Shown: in pieces, positions 36,213-45,676 of the stretch
How the letters are laid out: every line of letters starts with the position of its first letter
Numbering within the stretch: position 1 is the first letter of the stretch
From: Gemmatimonadetes bacterium T265
GTDB taxonomy: Bacteria > Gemmatimonadota > Gemmatimonadetes > Gemmatimonadales > Gemmatimonadaceae
Direction of reading: 5' to 3'
Length of the DNA: 64,000 bases
Assembly: GCA_019973575.1 (NCBI GenBank)
Contig: BPUI01000004.1
Span: 124,001-188,000, forward strand
Made by a program: the position numbers and the translations under genes
Notes under the pieces: generated by a model
The model's database searches: none
Seen by the model: the letters and a program-made list of their open reading frames with translations, nothing else
What the model was told of the DNA's origin: nothing

Positions 36213-36911
36213 GTGACTCCGGCCCGCCGGCGCGCCCTTGCCGCGGGGCTCGCCGCGGCGGTCGCCGCCTGCGCGCCCCCGGCGCACCCCCGGCTGACTC
36301 CCGCGCTGGCCCCCGCCGCGCCCGCCCCCGCCGCGGCGAGCCCCGCGGCCGCCGACGGCCACACGCCCCACGACATGGGCGCGATGCCGGGGATGGGATC
36401 CGACCTGCCGGCCATGGCGCCCGTCCCCATCCCCGCCGGCGTGCTCTACACCGAGGCGGACGTGCGCTTTCTGCAGCACATGATCGCCCACCACGCGCAG
36501 GCCATCGCCATGTCGCGCCTGGCGGTCCCGCGCGCCGCCAACCCGCGGCTCCTGCGGCTCGCGCAGAAGATCGACCAGTCGCAGGCGGCGGAGATCGCGA
36601 CGATGCAGCAGTGGCTCCGTGCCAACGGCCAGGCCGCGCCCGACACGGCGTCGTGGCACACGATGACCATGGCCGGCATGCTGACGCCCGCGCAGATGGC
36701 CGAGCTCGGGGCCGCGCGCGGGGCCGCGTTCGACCGGCTCTTCCTCACCGGGATGATCCGCCACCACGAGGGCGCGCTCCGGATGGTGGCCGACCTCTTC
36801 GCCGCGCCGCGCGCCGCCCAAGACGTGGACGTCTCCGTGCTCGCCAACGACGTCGAGACCACGCAGACGGCGGAGATCGCGGTCATGCGCCGGATGCTCG
36901 CCGAGCCGTAG
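36213..36911 (+). CDS. DUF305 lipoprotein (copper-associated four-helix protein)
   Basis: 232 residues. RRRALAAGLAAAVAACAPP is a lipobox leader. A His/Met-rich stretch HTPHDMGAMPGMGSDLPAMAP precedes two DUF305 repeats: YTEADVRFLQHMIAHHAQAIAMSRLAV and AFDRLFLTGMIRHHEGALRMVADLF, each with the family signature M-I-x-HH. The His and Met residues suit binding of copper or another soft metal. The GTG at 36213 places the lipobox correctly; the longer frame reads the upstream 9-bp repeats. It is 27 bases from the LVIVD-repeat gene and surely in one operon with it. Confidence 0.88.
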   Translation: MTPARRRALAAGLAAAVAACAPPAHPRLTPALAPAAPAPAAASPAAADGHTPHDMGAMPGMGSDLPAMAPVPIPAGVLYTEADVRFLQHMIAHHAQAIAMSRLAVPRAANPRLLRLAQKIDQSQAAEIATMQQWLRANGQAAPDTASWHTMTMAGMLTPAQMAELGAARGAAFDRLFLTGMIRHHEGALRMVADLFAAPRAAQDVDVSVLANDVETTQTAEIAVMRRMLAEP

Positions 36912-36938
36912 CCCTCCCACCCGCCCCCACCCCCGCCC

Positions 36939-38795
36939 ATGCGCACGCCCCGCCCCGCGCTCGCCGCCCTCGCCGGCATCACGTTCGGCACTACGTTCGG
37001 CACTACGTTAGGCGCCACCGCCCTCCGCGCCCAGACCTACCCGCGCGGCGACGACCCGCGGGATACGCTCACCGCCGGCCTGCACGACGCGGGCGTCGCG
37101 CTGAAGGGGATGCGCCTGGTCGCCGCCGCGCCCAAGCCCGCGCCCTTCGACTCGGTCCGCGGCCTCACGTTCGTCAACAGCGACCTCGCGTTCGCCGGGC
37201 GCTACGTCTACCAGGGCAACTTCGCCGGCTTCACGGTGTGGGACGTGGCCGACCCGGCGCGGCCGGCGCCGGCGGCCGTGGTCCAGTGCATCACCTCGCA
37301 GGGGGACCCGTCCGTCTACGGCCACCTGCTCTTCATCAGCGCCGAGGGCGGGGGGAATCGGAAGGACTGCGCGAAGGGGGGCGTGCACGACCCGGCCGAC
37401 CACATGACGGGCGTGCGCATCTACGACGTGCGCGACCCGCGCGCGCCGCGGCTCGTCACGAACGTCGAGACGTGCAAGGGCTCGCACACGCACACCCTCA
37501 TCCCGAGCCCCACCGACACGGGCGTCGTCTACCTGTACGTGTCGGGGAGCCAGGGCGCGCGGCCGTCGAGCGAGCTGGCCGGGTGCCGCAACGGCGCCGA
37601 CCCGGCCGACCCCACCAACTCGCTCTACCGGCTCGACATCATCAAGGTGCCGCTCGCGCGCCCGCAGGACGCGGCGGTGGTGACGGGCGCGCGCCTCTTC
37701 ACCGGCCTCGGGCCCGCGCCCGCGCGCGCCGGCCGGGCGCGGCCGGCGCGCGCGCTCCCCGGCGCGGACAGCGCGATGCTGGCGCGGATGGCCGCGAACG
37801 GCCCGCGCAACTGCCACGACGTCACTGCCTACCCAGCGTTCGGCCTCCTCGCCGGCGCGTGCTTGAGCCACGGGCTGCTCGTCGACATCCACGACCCGGA
37901 GCGCCCGGTCCGGCTCGACGCGGCGTCCGACACCAACTTCTCGCTCTGGCACACCGCCGTGTTCAGCAACGACGGCGGCAAGGTGGTGTTCACCGACGAG
38001 TGGGGCGGCGGCATCGCGCCCAACTGCCAGAAGACGAGCATGCTGGAGATGGGCGGCAACACCACGCTCACCATCGCGCGCGGTCGCAAGCTCACGCAGC
38101 ACGCCTACTTCAAGATCCCCACCGCCCTGAGCCCCACCGCGAACTGCGTGTCGCACAACGGGTCGCTCGTCCCGGTCCCCGGGCGCGACGTGATGGTCCA
38201 GGGCTGGTACCAGGGCGGGGTCGACGTGATCGACTTCACCGACCCCGACCACCCGTTCGAGATCGCCTACTTCGACCGCGGGCCGGTCGACCCCCCGCCG
38301 GCGCCGGGCGCCGCCCCCGACAGCGCGGGCGCGGCCGGCGCCGCGCGCGGCACGTTCCGCAACACGATCGGCGGGTCGTGGGGCGCCTACTGGTACAACG
38401 GGCTCGTGTACTCGTCGGAGATGGCGCGCGGGCTCGACATCCTCGAGCTCGTTCCCGGCGACCAGCTCTCGGCCAACGAGATCGCGGCCGCGAAGCTCGT
38501 GCGCTTCGCGGAGTTCAACCCGCAGAGCCAGCCGCACCTCGTGTGGCCGGCGGCGTTCCCGGTAGTGCGGTCGTACCTCGACCAGCTCGTGCGTGCGCAG
38601 GGGCTCGCGCCCGCGCGCACCGCGGCGATCGCGCGGAGGCTCGACGCGGCGGAGCAGCAGACGGGTGCGGCGCGGCGGACGGCGCTGCTGGCCCTCGCGC
38701 GCCAGGCGGACGCGGACGCCGCGGGGGCCAAGGACGCGCCGCGGGTGCGCACGATGGCCGGCGCGATGCGCGACCTGGCGCGCGCGACGCGCTGA
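36939..38795 (+). CDS. LVIVD-repeat beta-propeller protein, secreted
   Basis: 618 residues. Signal peptide ALAALAGITFGTTFGTTLGATALRAQ, encoded by short repeats of ACGTTCGGCACT. The body has LVIVD-type blades: NFAGFTVWDVADPARPAPAAVV, TGVRIYDVRDPRAPRLVTNVETCKGSHTHTLIP, GLLVDIHDPERPVRLDAA, GGVDVIDFTDPDHPFEIAYFDRGP and RGLDILELVPGDQLSANEI. The C-terminal 120 residues are helical. Similar proteins are predicted secreted propellers without a defined activity. HTHT, the W-HTAVF and the EWGGG segments are conserved-looking. One Leu-TTA codon lies in a GTTAGGC word in the signal peptide. Co-expression with DUF305 suggests a metal-related envelope role, an inference. Confidence 0.85.
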   Translation: MRTPRPALAALAGITFGTTFGTTLGATALRAQTYPRGDDPRDTLTAGLHDAGVALKGMRLVAAAPKPAPFDSVRGLTFVNSDLAFAGRYVYQGNFAGFTVWDVADPARPAPAAVVQCITSQGDPSVYGHLLFISAEGGGNRKDCAKGGVHDPADHMTGVRIYDVRDPRAPRLVTNVETCKGSHTHTLIPSPTDTGVVYLYVSGSQGARPSSELAGCRNGADPADPTNSLYRLDIIKVPLARPQDAAVVTGARLFTGLGPAPARAGRARPARALPGADSAMLARMAANGPRNCHDVTAYPAFGLLAGACLSHGLLVDIHDPERPVRLDAASDTNFSLWHTAVFSNDGGKVVFTDEWGGGIAPNCQKTSMLEMGGNTTLTIARGRKLTQHAYFKIPTALSPTANCVSHNGSLVPVPGRDVMVQGWYQGGVDVIDFTDPDHPFEIAYFDRGPVDPPPAPGAAPDSAGAAGAARGTFRNTIGGSWGAYWYNGLVYSSEMARGLDILELVPGDQLSANEIAAAKLVRFAEFNPQSQPHLVWPAAFPVVRSYLDQLVRAQGLAPARTAAIARRLDAAEQQTGAARRTALLALARQADADAAGAKDAPRVRTMAGAMRDLARATR

Positions 38796-39085
38796 CCGGC
38801 GCGCCACCCTGACGGCGCGCCGCCCCCCACCGACGCGGTCGCGCCCTTCGCGCGGGCGTTCCCCGCGCGAAAGGTCCCGGACTCGGTCCGGCGCACGCGG
38901 CCGGACTCGCGGCCGACCGCCAGGGCGTACGCGCGGCGGCCGCGGCGACGTCGCGCACATAGAGCTGCGGCTCGGCGGCGACGAGCGTCGCCGCACCCGC
39001 GGGGGCCGGATCTCGCGTGGTCGGGGGCATGCGCGTGGAGGGTGGGGTGGAACGGACCGTCGTGCGGGCCGGGGCGACGCGCGCG

Positions 39086-39595
39086 CTACTCCGGCGCCCG
39101 CCGCCGCGGCCGCTGCTTGGCCGAGACGGACCGGATTACGAGCGGCCCCGGCGGGCCGTCGCGCATTGGGGCCGCCACGTCCGCCACCGCCGCGGCGAGC
39201 AGCGCCTCGACCTCGGGCCGGTCGAGGTCCGCCGCCGCGGCCACTCGCAGGAAGCGCGTCTGCTGGCCCTTGCCCGAGAGCAGTCCCGCGGGGTCGGGCA
39301 GCGCGGCGCCGCGCACGAAGCAGACGCTCACCCCCGAGGCGGCCGCCGCGATCGACAGCGGGGCGTCGGAGGGCCGCGCGGTGGGCGAGTAGCCGATGAC
39401 GAAGAAGTTGTAGTTGTCCCACACCAGCTCGTGCGCGGCCGGGTAGCGCCGGCGCAGCGCCGCCCGCAGCTCGGCGATGAGCTGTTGGCGCGGGGCATCG
39501 AACTTGGCGACGAACGCCCGGAGCCCGGCGTCGGGGTCGGACGACGCGAGGTGCGCGGGTGCGGGTCCCGGGATGGCGGTGGTGGTCCGCCTCAT
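39086..39595 (-). CDS. DUF1801-domain protein
   Basis: 169 residues. LRAFVAKFDAPRQQLIAELRAALRRRYPAAHELVWDNYNFFVIGYSPTARPSDAPLSIAAAASGVSVCFVRGAALPDPAGLLSGKGQQTRFLRVAAAADLDRPEVEALLAAAV matches the DUF1801 (YdhG-like) fold, a small alpha/beta protein. The role is unknown. The start overlaps the end of the upstream VOC gene by four bases (ATGA), so translation is coupled. The preceding intergenic space 38796-39085 shows nothing recognisable. Confidence 0.82.
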   Translation of the reverse strand: MRRTTTAIPGPAPAHLASSDPDAGLRAFVAKFDAPRQQLIAELRAALRRRYPAAHELVWDNYNFFVIGYSPTARPSDAPLSIAAAASGVSVCFVRGAALPDPAGLLSGKGQQTRFLRVAAAADLDRPEVEALLAAAVADVAAPMRDGPPGPLVIRSVSAKQRPRRRAPE

Positions 39596-40056
39596 CGTGC
39601 CCCGTCGGTCGCGGTGGCCGCGATCGCGTCCATCGCCTCGGCGATGGCCGACCGGAAGCGGAGCGTGAACCCGTCCGGGTCGCGGGCCGAGACCTCGCGC
39701 ATCCCGTACCCCGTGACGTGCGGCGGCGTGGCGTCCACGCCCCGGCTCCGCAGGTGCGCGTAGACGGCGCCCACCTCCGGGCAGCCGAGGTAGAGCGCCA
39801 CGTCCGCGTGCCCCGCGGCCCGCGCTGGGTCGGGCGCGGCCGGGCGTTCGTCGTCGGGGTCGTACGCCGTGTTGAGCATCAGCTCCGCCGCGCCCTGCCG
39901 GAGCCACACCCACCCGTGCGTGTCCGGCAGCCCCGAGGCGGCGAGGGGCGACGCGGAGATCACCGCGAAGCCGAGCGCGTCGCGGTAGAACGCGAGCGAG
40001 GCCGGCATGTCGAACACCTCGAAGTACGGGCAGGTGGGGCGGAGCGCGAAGGGCAT
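39592..40056 (-). CDS. VOC-family protein (glyoxalase/bleomycin-resistance superfamily)
   Basis: 154 residues. ALRPTCPYFEVFDMPASLAFYRDALGFAVIS and GWVWLRQGAAELMLNTAYDPDDERP form the first module, then HADVALYLGCPEVGAVYAHLRSRGVDATPPHVTGYGMREVSARDPDGFTLRFR the second. The ligand residues of true glyoxalase I (H, E, H, E) are only partly present. The ATG at 40056 begins the conserved strand; the longer frame starts with Arg/Ala-rich residues. First gene of a two-gene operon with DUF1801. The gap 40057-40341 contains a GTTAGGC word and repeat-like sequence only. Confidence 0.82.
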   Translation of the reverse strand: MPFALRPTCPYFEVFDMPASLAFYRDALGFAVISASPLAASGLPDTHGWVWLRQGAAELMLNTAYDPDDERPAAPDPARAAGHADVALYLGCPEVGAVYAHLRSRGVDATPPHVTGYGMREVSARDPDGFTLRFRSAIAEAMDAIAATATDGAR

Positions 40057-40341
40057 GGCGGCCGGGGCGGGACGGGCGGCGGGCTGGCGCGAAGATGCGC
40101 CGCCAGCGCGGAACCGCAACCGCCCCGGGCGGCGGGCGCACCACCGGCACGTGAGCGGGTGCTCGTCACCGCGGGCCAACCGCGTCGGGCGGCCACGGTG
40201 CGGGGACGTCGAGAACTCATGCGGTAACGCACGGGGGCTGCCGACGTCTCGTTAGGCCAACACGACGTTATCGGGACCCATGCCGGCCGTCTCACAGAGG
40301 ACCGTGTGCTCCAGCGGTGCACGCTCCGGCGCCGGTCGGGG

Positions 40342-41112
40342 CTACGGCTCGCCGCCGCTCAGCCAATCGACGGCCCGCCGGGCGATCTCGTCGGGCCTGA
40401 GGAGCTGGTAGTGGCGCTCTGGCGCGTCGCGCCCGCAGCCCGGCGCGCCGTAGCTCACCCAGTGCAAGACGATGTACCCGTACGGCGGCCGCGGGCGCAC
40501 CCGCGGCCGCCGGACCCAGCCCGCGTAGAGCCGCACCTCGCGGTCGCCGGCGCGCCAGGCCTCGGCCGTCGCGAAGTGCAGGGCGCCCGTGTCGCACGGG
40601 AGCGCGCTCAGGCGCCCGGCACGCACCCACCCGTCCAGAGCGCGCCGGGTCGAGTCCAGCGCGGCCCGCCAGCGGAGCGAGTCGTCGAGCGTGCGCAGGT
40701 GGTTGGCCCAGCGCACGGCGCGCGTCCACACGTTGACGTCGAACGACGCCTGGTCCGCGGCTGCCGCGTGCCAGGCGGCGCGCAGCGCGGGGGTCGGCCG
40801 CCCGCGCGCCCGCGCCAGCGCCGCCACCAGGGCCGCCGGGATCGACGTGCACGAGCGCCCGCGCCAGGTGGCACGGCACTGGCCGCCGCGCACGACGGCG
40901 CGGTAGTCGACGCCGAGGAGGCGCGTCGGCCCGACCGGGCGGGCGTCCCACGCGTATCCCGCGCCCGCGAGCCCCGCCGCGAGCGCGGCCAATCCGGCCC
41001 GCCGGACGTCGCGCCGGCGGCGGGCGGGGGCGGCCGGCGCCGCCCCCGAGCGCTCCCCCACGGACGTTCCCGGCTCGGACGGGACCTCGGTCGGCGGCAC
41101 GCCGGGGAGCAT
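40342..41112 (-). CDS. Hypothetical exported protein
   Basis: 256 residues from the ATG at 41112. A basic stretch RRRRDVRRAGLAALAAGLAGAGYAW looks like a signal or twin-arginine-like anchor about 37 residues in, so the start may be later. The mature part is rich in Trp and Arg (QCRATWRGRSCTSIPAALVAALA, RAAWHAAAADQASFDVNVWTRAVRWANHLRTLDDSLRWRAALDSTRRALDGWV, YGYIVLHWVSYGAPGCGRDAPERHYQLLRPDEIARRAVDWL). It has two or three Cys pairs. No family is recognised. The gap from its start to the IS element at 41384 shows no gene. Confidence 0.55.
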   Translation of the reverse strand: MLPGVPPTEVPSEPGTSVGERSGAAPAAPARRRRDVRRAGLAALAAGLAGAGYAWDARPVGPTRLLGVDYRAVVRGGQCRATWRGRSCTSIPAALVAALARARGRPTPALRAAWHAAAADQASFDVNVWTRAVRWANHLRTLDDSLRWRAALDSTRRALDGWVRAGRLSALPCDTGALHFATAEAWRAGDREVRLYAGWVRRPRVRPRPPYGYIVLHWVSYGAPGCGRDAPERHYQLLRPDEIARRAVDWLSGGEP

Positions 41113-41448
41113 GCACGCGGGCCGGGTCGCCCGCCACTCCCGCCACCCGTCGGAGCGCCCGGCCCACGAATCCGTGAGTCCTCTCGTCCGCAAGGGCGGT
41201 GGTGCGACACCGAGGCGCATAGGCGTCGTCGCCTGAACCACCGGCCAGGGCTTCGCGCGCGGCGCCGCAATTCGATGCTGGACCGGGCGCTACCATTCGC
41301 CCGTGCGCTCCCGCCGTCGTCCCCTCCGGCCCGCGCGGCCCGCCGCACCGCGGGTACGCCCGCGTGCCGAGCAGCTCGCACGTTGGAGTTGCCCCGCTGA
41401 AACGGACGCCTCGATAAGCTCTGCTATGCTGCAGGGCGGAGGTGGACG

Positions 41449-41775
41449 ATGGCGGGAGAGCCGAAGACGCGGCGCGCGTTCAGTGCCGAATTCAAGATCG
41501 AAGCGTTGCGCCGGATGGCGGAGCGGCGCGCAGCCGGGGTGTCGCTGAAGCAGATCGGCCGCGAGCTGGATGTACGAGACGACCTGCTGCGGAAGTGGCA
41601 GCGCCAAGCCAAGGAGCGCGCCGGGGCGCCGCCCGCCGACGTGTTCCCCGGGCAGGGGCGGTTGCCGGCGGACGAGGCCGAGTTGAAGCGCCTGGAACGG
41701 GAGAACGCGCGGCTGAAGCAGGAGGTCGCGTTTCTAAAAACCGCGGCGGTGTACTTCGCGAGGGAGTCGCGGTGA
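41449..41775 (+). CDS. IS3 OrfA, copy 2
   Basis: 108 residues, identical to the protein at 18317-18643: N-terminal HTH and C-terminal leucine-zipper helix. It overlaps orfB by four bases and carries the same CTAAAAAC slip site for a possible -1 frameshift. Confidence 0.9.
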   Translation: MAGEPKTRRAFSAEFKIEALRRMAERRAAGVSLKQIGRELDVRDDLLRKWQRQAKERAGAPPADVFPGQGRLPADEAELKRLERENARLKQEVAFLKTAAVYFARESR

Positions 41776-42662
41776 GCGACAAGTACGCCGTGATCGCGGC
41801 CGAGCGCGGGACGTACCCCGTGCGATGGATGTGCGCGCTGTTGGGCGTGAGCGTGGCCGGCTTCTACGGCGCACAGCGCCGGCCGCCGGGCACGCGCGCC
41901 GCCGCGGACGAGCGGGTGCGGGTGGAGGTGCGCGCCGCACACGCGAAGAGTCACCGGCGCTACGGGGCGCCGCGAGTGCATCGCGAGCTGCGCGCGGCCG
42001 GCGTACGCGTCGCCAAGAAGCGCGTCGCGCGGCTCATGCGCGAGGACGGCCTCGTGGCGCGCCGCGCGCAGCGCCGCGTACGCACGACCGACTCGGCGCA
42101 TGCGCACCCGGTCGCGCCGAACGTGGTGGCGCGCGACTTCGCGGTCGCGGACCAGCCCGGGCTCGACCGCGTTTGGGTCGCCGATTTCACGTACATCCCC
42201 ACGCGCGAGGGCTGGCTGTTCCTGGCGGTCGTGCTCGACCTGGCGAGCCGCCGCGTGGTGGGGTGGGCGGTGCGCGAGACGATGGAGACCGAGCTCGTGC
42301 TCGCGGCCCTGCATGCGGCGCTCGCCGACCGGCGCCCCGCGCCCGGGCTCGTGTGTCACTCGGATCGTGGGTCGCAATACGCGAGCGCGGCCTACCAGGT
42401 GCTGCTCGCTGCGTCTGGCGCGGTGCCGAGCATGAGCGCAAAAGGCGATTGCTACGATAATGCTGTTGCCGAGGCCTTCTTCGCGACGCTCGAACACGAG
42501 CTACTGGCTGATGTCACCTTCGTGTCGCGCGCGGCGGCGCGGCCCGCGATCTTCGACTTCCTCTTCTGGTACAACGGCGAGCGGCGCCACTCGAGCCTCG
42601 ACTACGTGAGTCCCGTCGCCTATGAGCAGCACCTGACCGCGCGCCCCGCGCGAGCAGCCTAA
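41772..42662 (+). CDS. IS3 OrfB (DDE transposase), copy 2
   Basis: 296 residues, identical to the protein at 18640-19530, with an intact DDE triad (VADFTY, HSDRGS, AVAEAFF). Two identical intact copies imply recent transposition. The 278 bases after the element (42694-42971) hold a GCCTAAC word and repeat-like sequence but no gene. Confidence 0.9.
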   Translation: MSDKYAVIAAERGTYPVRWMCALLGVSVAGFYGAQRRPPGTRAAADERVRVEVRAAHAKSHRRYGAPRVHRELRAAGVRVAKKRVARLMREDGLVARRAQRRVRTTDSAHAHPVAPNVVARDFAVADQPGLDRVWVADFTYIPTREGWLFLAVVLDLASRRVVGWAVRETMETELVLAALHAALADRRPAPGLVCHSDRGSQYASAAYQVLLAASGAVPSMSAKGDCYDNAVAEAFFATLEHELLADVTFVSRAAARPAIFDFLFWYNGERRHSSLDYVSPVAYEQHLTARPARAA

Positions 42663-42971
42663 ACTCCGCGTCCGTTCCTCGGGGTCAGCTCCAATCACCG
42701 GGCCGGACCCGACCGCACGCCGTCGCACCACGCGCCAGCGGCCAACGTGCGCCAAGCGTGCTGACTGAATCGCGCCGGTGCGGGTCGCGTAATCGACCGG
42801 CGTCGGCATCGTGCGGTGCGGAGGCGCTGGTGGTTGGTCAGTAGCCCGCGACGGAGACGCCGAGCACTCGTCGGTGATCTGGACTGGGGGATCGCGTCTC
42901 CGCTACATGCCTAACACGTTTCCGAGACGCCTCGAAGTAGTCGCGCAAACGACCCGTTGGGACCCCGACTA

Positions 42972-43580
42972 TTAAGCAACGGACGGGAGGTCGGTTCCGC
43001 TCGGCGCGGCGGCCGGCCGCTGCACTTCGTACCGAAGCGCTACCATGCCGCTCTGGTACGCCGTCACCTCGAGCAGGTGCAGGGCGACGTCGCGGTCGAG
43101 CCCCGCGAAGAAGGCGACGCCGTCGCCGATGAGGACGGGCAGGATCGAGTAGCGGAGTTCGTCGGCCAACCCGCGGCGTAGGCACTCGCCCGCGACCGCG
43201 CCGCCGCCGACCACCCAGATGCTGCGATACGTCGGCTTCAGCCGCTCCTCCACCAGGCGCTGGAGGTCACCCGCGTAGAGCTCGACCGTACATCGGGTCG
43301 TGCGGAGCGCGCGATGTGTCAGCACGACCGTCGGCGTCTCGCCGTAGACCCAGCCCAGTCCCTTGGCCTCAAACGCTAAGGCGGTCTCGTAGGTGCGCGC
43401 CCCCATCACGTAGCACTCGATCGTCCGGAGGAACGCGGCGGCGGCCGCCGGCGTCGGCACCTCGCCGCCCGCGAAGTGGTCGGCCGTCTCCAGCCAGTCG
43501 ACCCGCCCGTCCTTCCGCGCGATGTAGCCGTCGAGGCTCGCCGCCATGTGGATCGTGACCCGCGCGCCCGCGTGTGCCAT
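42972..43580 (-). CDS. RibD-C/dihydrofolate-reductase-like protein
   Basis: 202 residues. RVTIHMAASLDGYIARKDGRVDWLETADHF is the conserved N-terminus of this fold, then CYVMGARTYETALAF, TVVLTHRALRTTRCTVELYAGDLQRLVEERLKPTYRSIWVVGGGAVAGECLRRGLADELRYSILPVLIGDGVAFF. The GGG motif binds the NADPH phosphates. These proteins reduce small heterocyclic or unknown substrates and are not housekeeping DHFR. The start has no strong ribosome-binding site. It stands alone after an IS element. Confidence 0.85.
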   Translation of the reverse strand: MAHAGARVTIHMAASLDGYIARKDGRVDWLETADHFAGGEVPTPAAAAAFLRTIECYVMGARTYETALAFEAKGLGWVYGETPTVVLTHRALRTTRCTVELYAGDLQRLVEERLKPTYRSIWVVGGGAVAGECLRRGLADELRYSILPVLIGDGVAFFAGLDRDVALHLLEVTAYQSGMVALRYEVQRPAAAPSGTDLPSVA

Positions 43581-44283
43581 GGTCGTGATCTGGGGTGGAG
43601 GGCGTCGGCCGACAGGACGGCTCGGGCCCGTGACCGGCGGGCGTCCGTCTCACGCGCCGCCGGGAGCGAGCGTGGAGTGGGAGCGCTGCGCGTCTCGCGC
43701 TGGACGTCGGCCGGCGGCGCCCGCCCCGGCATATACGATGGCGAATCTCGCAGCCACACACGCGGGGGGCAGCTGCCCCTGTCGCGGTCACCGCTCGGAG
43801 CGGAAGCGAACCGCTGGCCCATGGCGACCGCCGCAGCGACGCGGCGGCGGGTGCCGCACGCGATGCGTGCCGGGACGTCGCCGGCTGACCTCCAGGCTGT
43901 CGCACAACGGGCCGGGGGCGGCATCAGGCCGGACCAGCCAAGCAGCGGAGGGCCTACCGCGCAACCGACCGACGCATCCGCACAGGGCGCGGGCGATCCG
44001 CGCAATCTCGACGCCTTCCCCGGGTAACACCCGTCGGCGCTGGGGACGCGTCCCGATCGCGACGGGGTGACCCGTGGGGCGCGGCGGCCGGGGCGCTCGC
44101 GAGCGATGGGCGTCGGCGGCGCCCGGTGCTCGGTGCTGCTTAACGGCCGGGTGCGGGACGCGTCTCCCTTGTACGCCCGGGTTGGGCCGCGACGTGGGCC
44201 GCGACGGCGGCCGCCGCCGTCCGTGGTGGGTCACCCCCCGCGCCGTTCGGCGCTCGACCCCTCTTCCCCTGCCGGAGCCATCC
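43581..44283. other. Intergenic region, no gene seen
   Basis: About 700 bases in which every open frame gives Arg/Pro/Ala-rich translations with no family resemblance. Nothing recognisable beyond base-composition artefacts. Confidence 0.5.
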
Positions 44284-44586
44284 ATGTCTACTCTGTTTAC
44301 TCGGTCCCGCACGCGCGCCGCCCTCGCCACCCCCTTCACGGCCACCCTCGCGGCCACCACCTCCGGCGCGCAGCAGCCCGCGCCCGGCGCGGTCGCCGCC
44401 CCACTGCGGGGCCGGCGCGGCGAGCGCCACCCGGAGATCCGGAAGGCGATCCGCGCGCTGGAGCGCGCCCGCACCGCCCTGCAGGACGCCAGCCACGATT
44501 ACGGCGGGCACCGCGCCGACGCGCTCGCCGCGGCCGACACCGCGATCCGGCAGCTCAAGCTCGCCCTGCAGTTCGACAAGCCGTAA
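44284..44586 (+). CDS. Small secreted helical protein
   Basis: 100 residues. The N-terminus SRTRAALATPFTATLAATTSGAQQ is a plausible signal peptide. The mature part HPEIRKAIRALERARTALQDASHDYGGHRADALAAADTAIRQLKLALQFDK is two amphipathic helices joined by a DYGGHR turn. This helix-turn-helix pattern with SHDYGGHR recurs as a small exported domain in diverse bacteria, but I know of no assigned function. The ATG has GGAG five bases upstream. It appears monocistronic. The following gap (44587-44989) shows no gene. Confidence 0.65.
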   Translation: MSTLFTRSRTRAALATPFTATLAATTSGAQQPAPGAVAAPLRGRRGERHPEIRKAIRALERARTALQDASHDYGGHRADALAAADTAIRQLKLALQFDKP

Positions 44587-44989
44587 GCGACGCGGCGGGG
44601 CCCGGTCCCGTCAGTGTGGGGACGTCGCGCCGGGACCTCCACCCGCCGGCCCGCGCCGCAGCGTCCGAACCCGTGTCGCCGGCGCGACCGCGCGCGCGGC
44701 GGGCGCCCACACTGTCCGCCCCGACCGGCACGTCGAACGCCCGTCGCGCGCGGGGGCGCCCGCGGCGTCCGCCGCGCATCACGGGACCGGGCGGGGTCGC
44801 CGTGGTCGGGGTGCGACGGTATCATTGCGCGGCCCCCGCGTGGCGCGCGCCGCCCGACGGCGGGCGGCATCGGTCGACATCGCGAAACTGCTCGGTACTG
44901 CACGTAGCAGATTGCTGCGTATGATCACCGGCAATATCGCCACCGCGGCCTGGAGCGCGACCCGTGCCGTGGCGCCGGTGCGAGGGATC

Positions 44990-45676
44990 CTACCGCGTCC
45001 CCGCTGGCGGCGCTCCCGCCGGCCCGGGCGGGACGTCCGCGGCCATGACGTGGTCGAGCACCAGCTGGTACGCGTCGGGTCGCACGCGCACCTGCCCGCG
45101 GTACGGGTGGTCCAGCGCGGCGATCACGAAGATGAGCAGCGCCATCGTCGCCGTCACCACGCCCGTGAGCCACGCGTGCTCCGCATAGCGCGCGACCGGG
45201 AACGTGTAAGAGAGCGCGACCACCAGCGCCGCCCCGCACAGCACCACCGCCCACAGCACGCCCGGGATCGAGGCCGCCACCGACTCCGCGCGGCGGCGCC
45301 GGTGCTCGACGACCGCGTTGAACTGCCGCAGCGCCTCGGCGTGCACCGCCTGCTCCCCCAGGTCGGCCGGCTGGAAGCGGACGAGCACCTGCTGGAGCGC
45401 GGTCACGCGCGCGTCGCCCTCGGCGTTGCGCCGCCCCAGGCGCTGGGCGGGCCACGCGACACGGACCACGTGGAGCGTGTAGTCGCAGACCTGGCGCCGG
45501 ACCGCGCTGCGGGTCGGCTCGGGGTAGCCGTCGGCGTCGCGGTAGAGCGCCGTGAGGGCGGCCGCCTCGGCCGAGGCGACGTCGCCGACGGCGGTGTAGG
45601 TGCCCCAGGTGGCCACGGTGACGAGGCCGAGCGTGATGCCGTAGAGCGTGAGCACGCCGCCGAAGAACCAGCCCAC
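44990..45676 (-). CDS. DUF4239 (bestrophin-like) membrane protein
   Basis: 228 residues. GWFFGGVLTLYGITLGLVTVATWGTYTAVGDVASAEAAALTALYRDADGYPEPTRSAVRRQVCDYTLHVVRVAWPAQRLG is the conserved first half of DUF4239: one helix, then a soluble region where the acquisition motif EAAAL-ALYRD is typical. GVLWAVVLCGAALVVALSYTF and AWLTGVVTATMALLIFVIAALDHPYRGQVRV complete it. The GTG at 45676 is the only start visible; no in-frame start or signal lies upstream. Function unknown. Confidence 0.72.
   Translation of the reverse strand: MGWFFGGVLTLYGITLGLVTVATWGTYTAVGDVASAEAAALTALYRDADGYPEPTRSAVRRQVCDYTLHVVRVAWPAQRLGRRNAEGDARVTALQQVLVRFQPADLGEQAVHAEALRQFNAVVEHRRRRAESVAASIPGVLWAVVLCGAALVVALSYTFPVARYAEHAWLTGVVTATMALLIFVIAALDHPYRGQVRVRPDAYQLVLDHVMAADVPPGPAGAPPAGTR

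Larger units (their letters stand above)
41384..42693 (+). mobile_element. IS3-family element, copy 2, identical to copy 1
   Basis: 1,310 bp with the same termini as 18252-19561 and, by eye, the same sequence throughout; all coordinates are offset by exactly 23,132. Its flanks are CGT on the left and ATC on the right, so there is no target duplication, unlike copy 1. This indicates that recombination has replaced one of its flanks. Confidence 0.9.

Noticed and set aside
37008-39422. 804-codon reverse open frame
   Set aside because: Antisense to the LVIVD-repeat gene, whose forward translation has a signal peptide and repeated blades; the reverse translation is RRR/GRR-rich.
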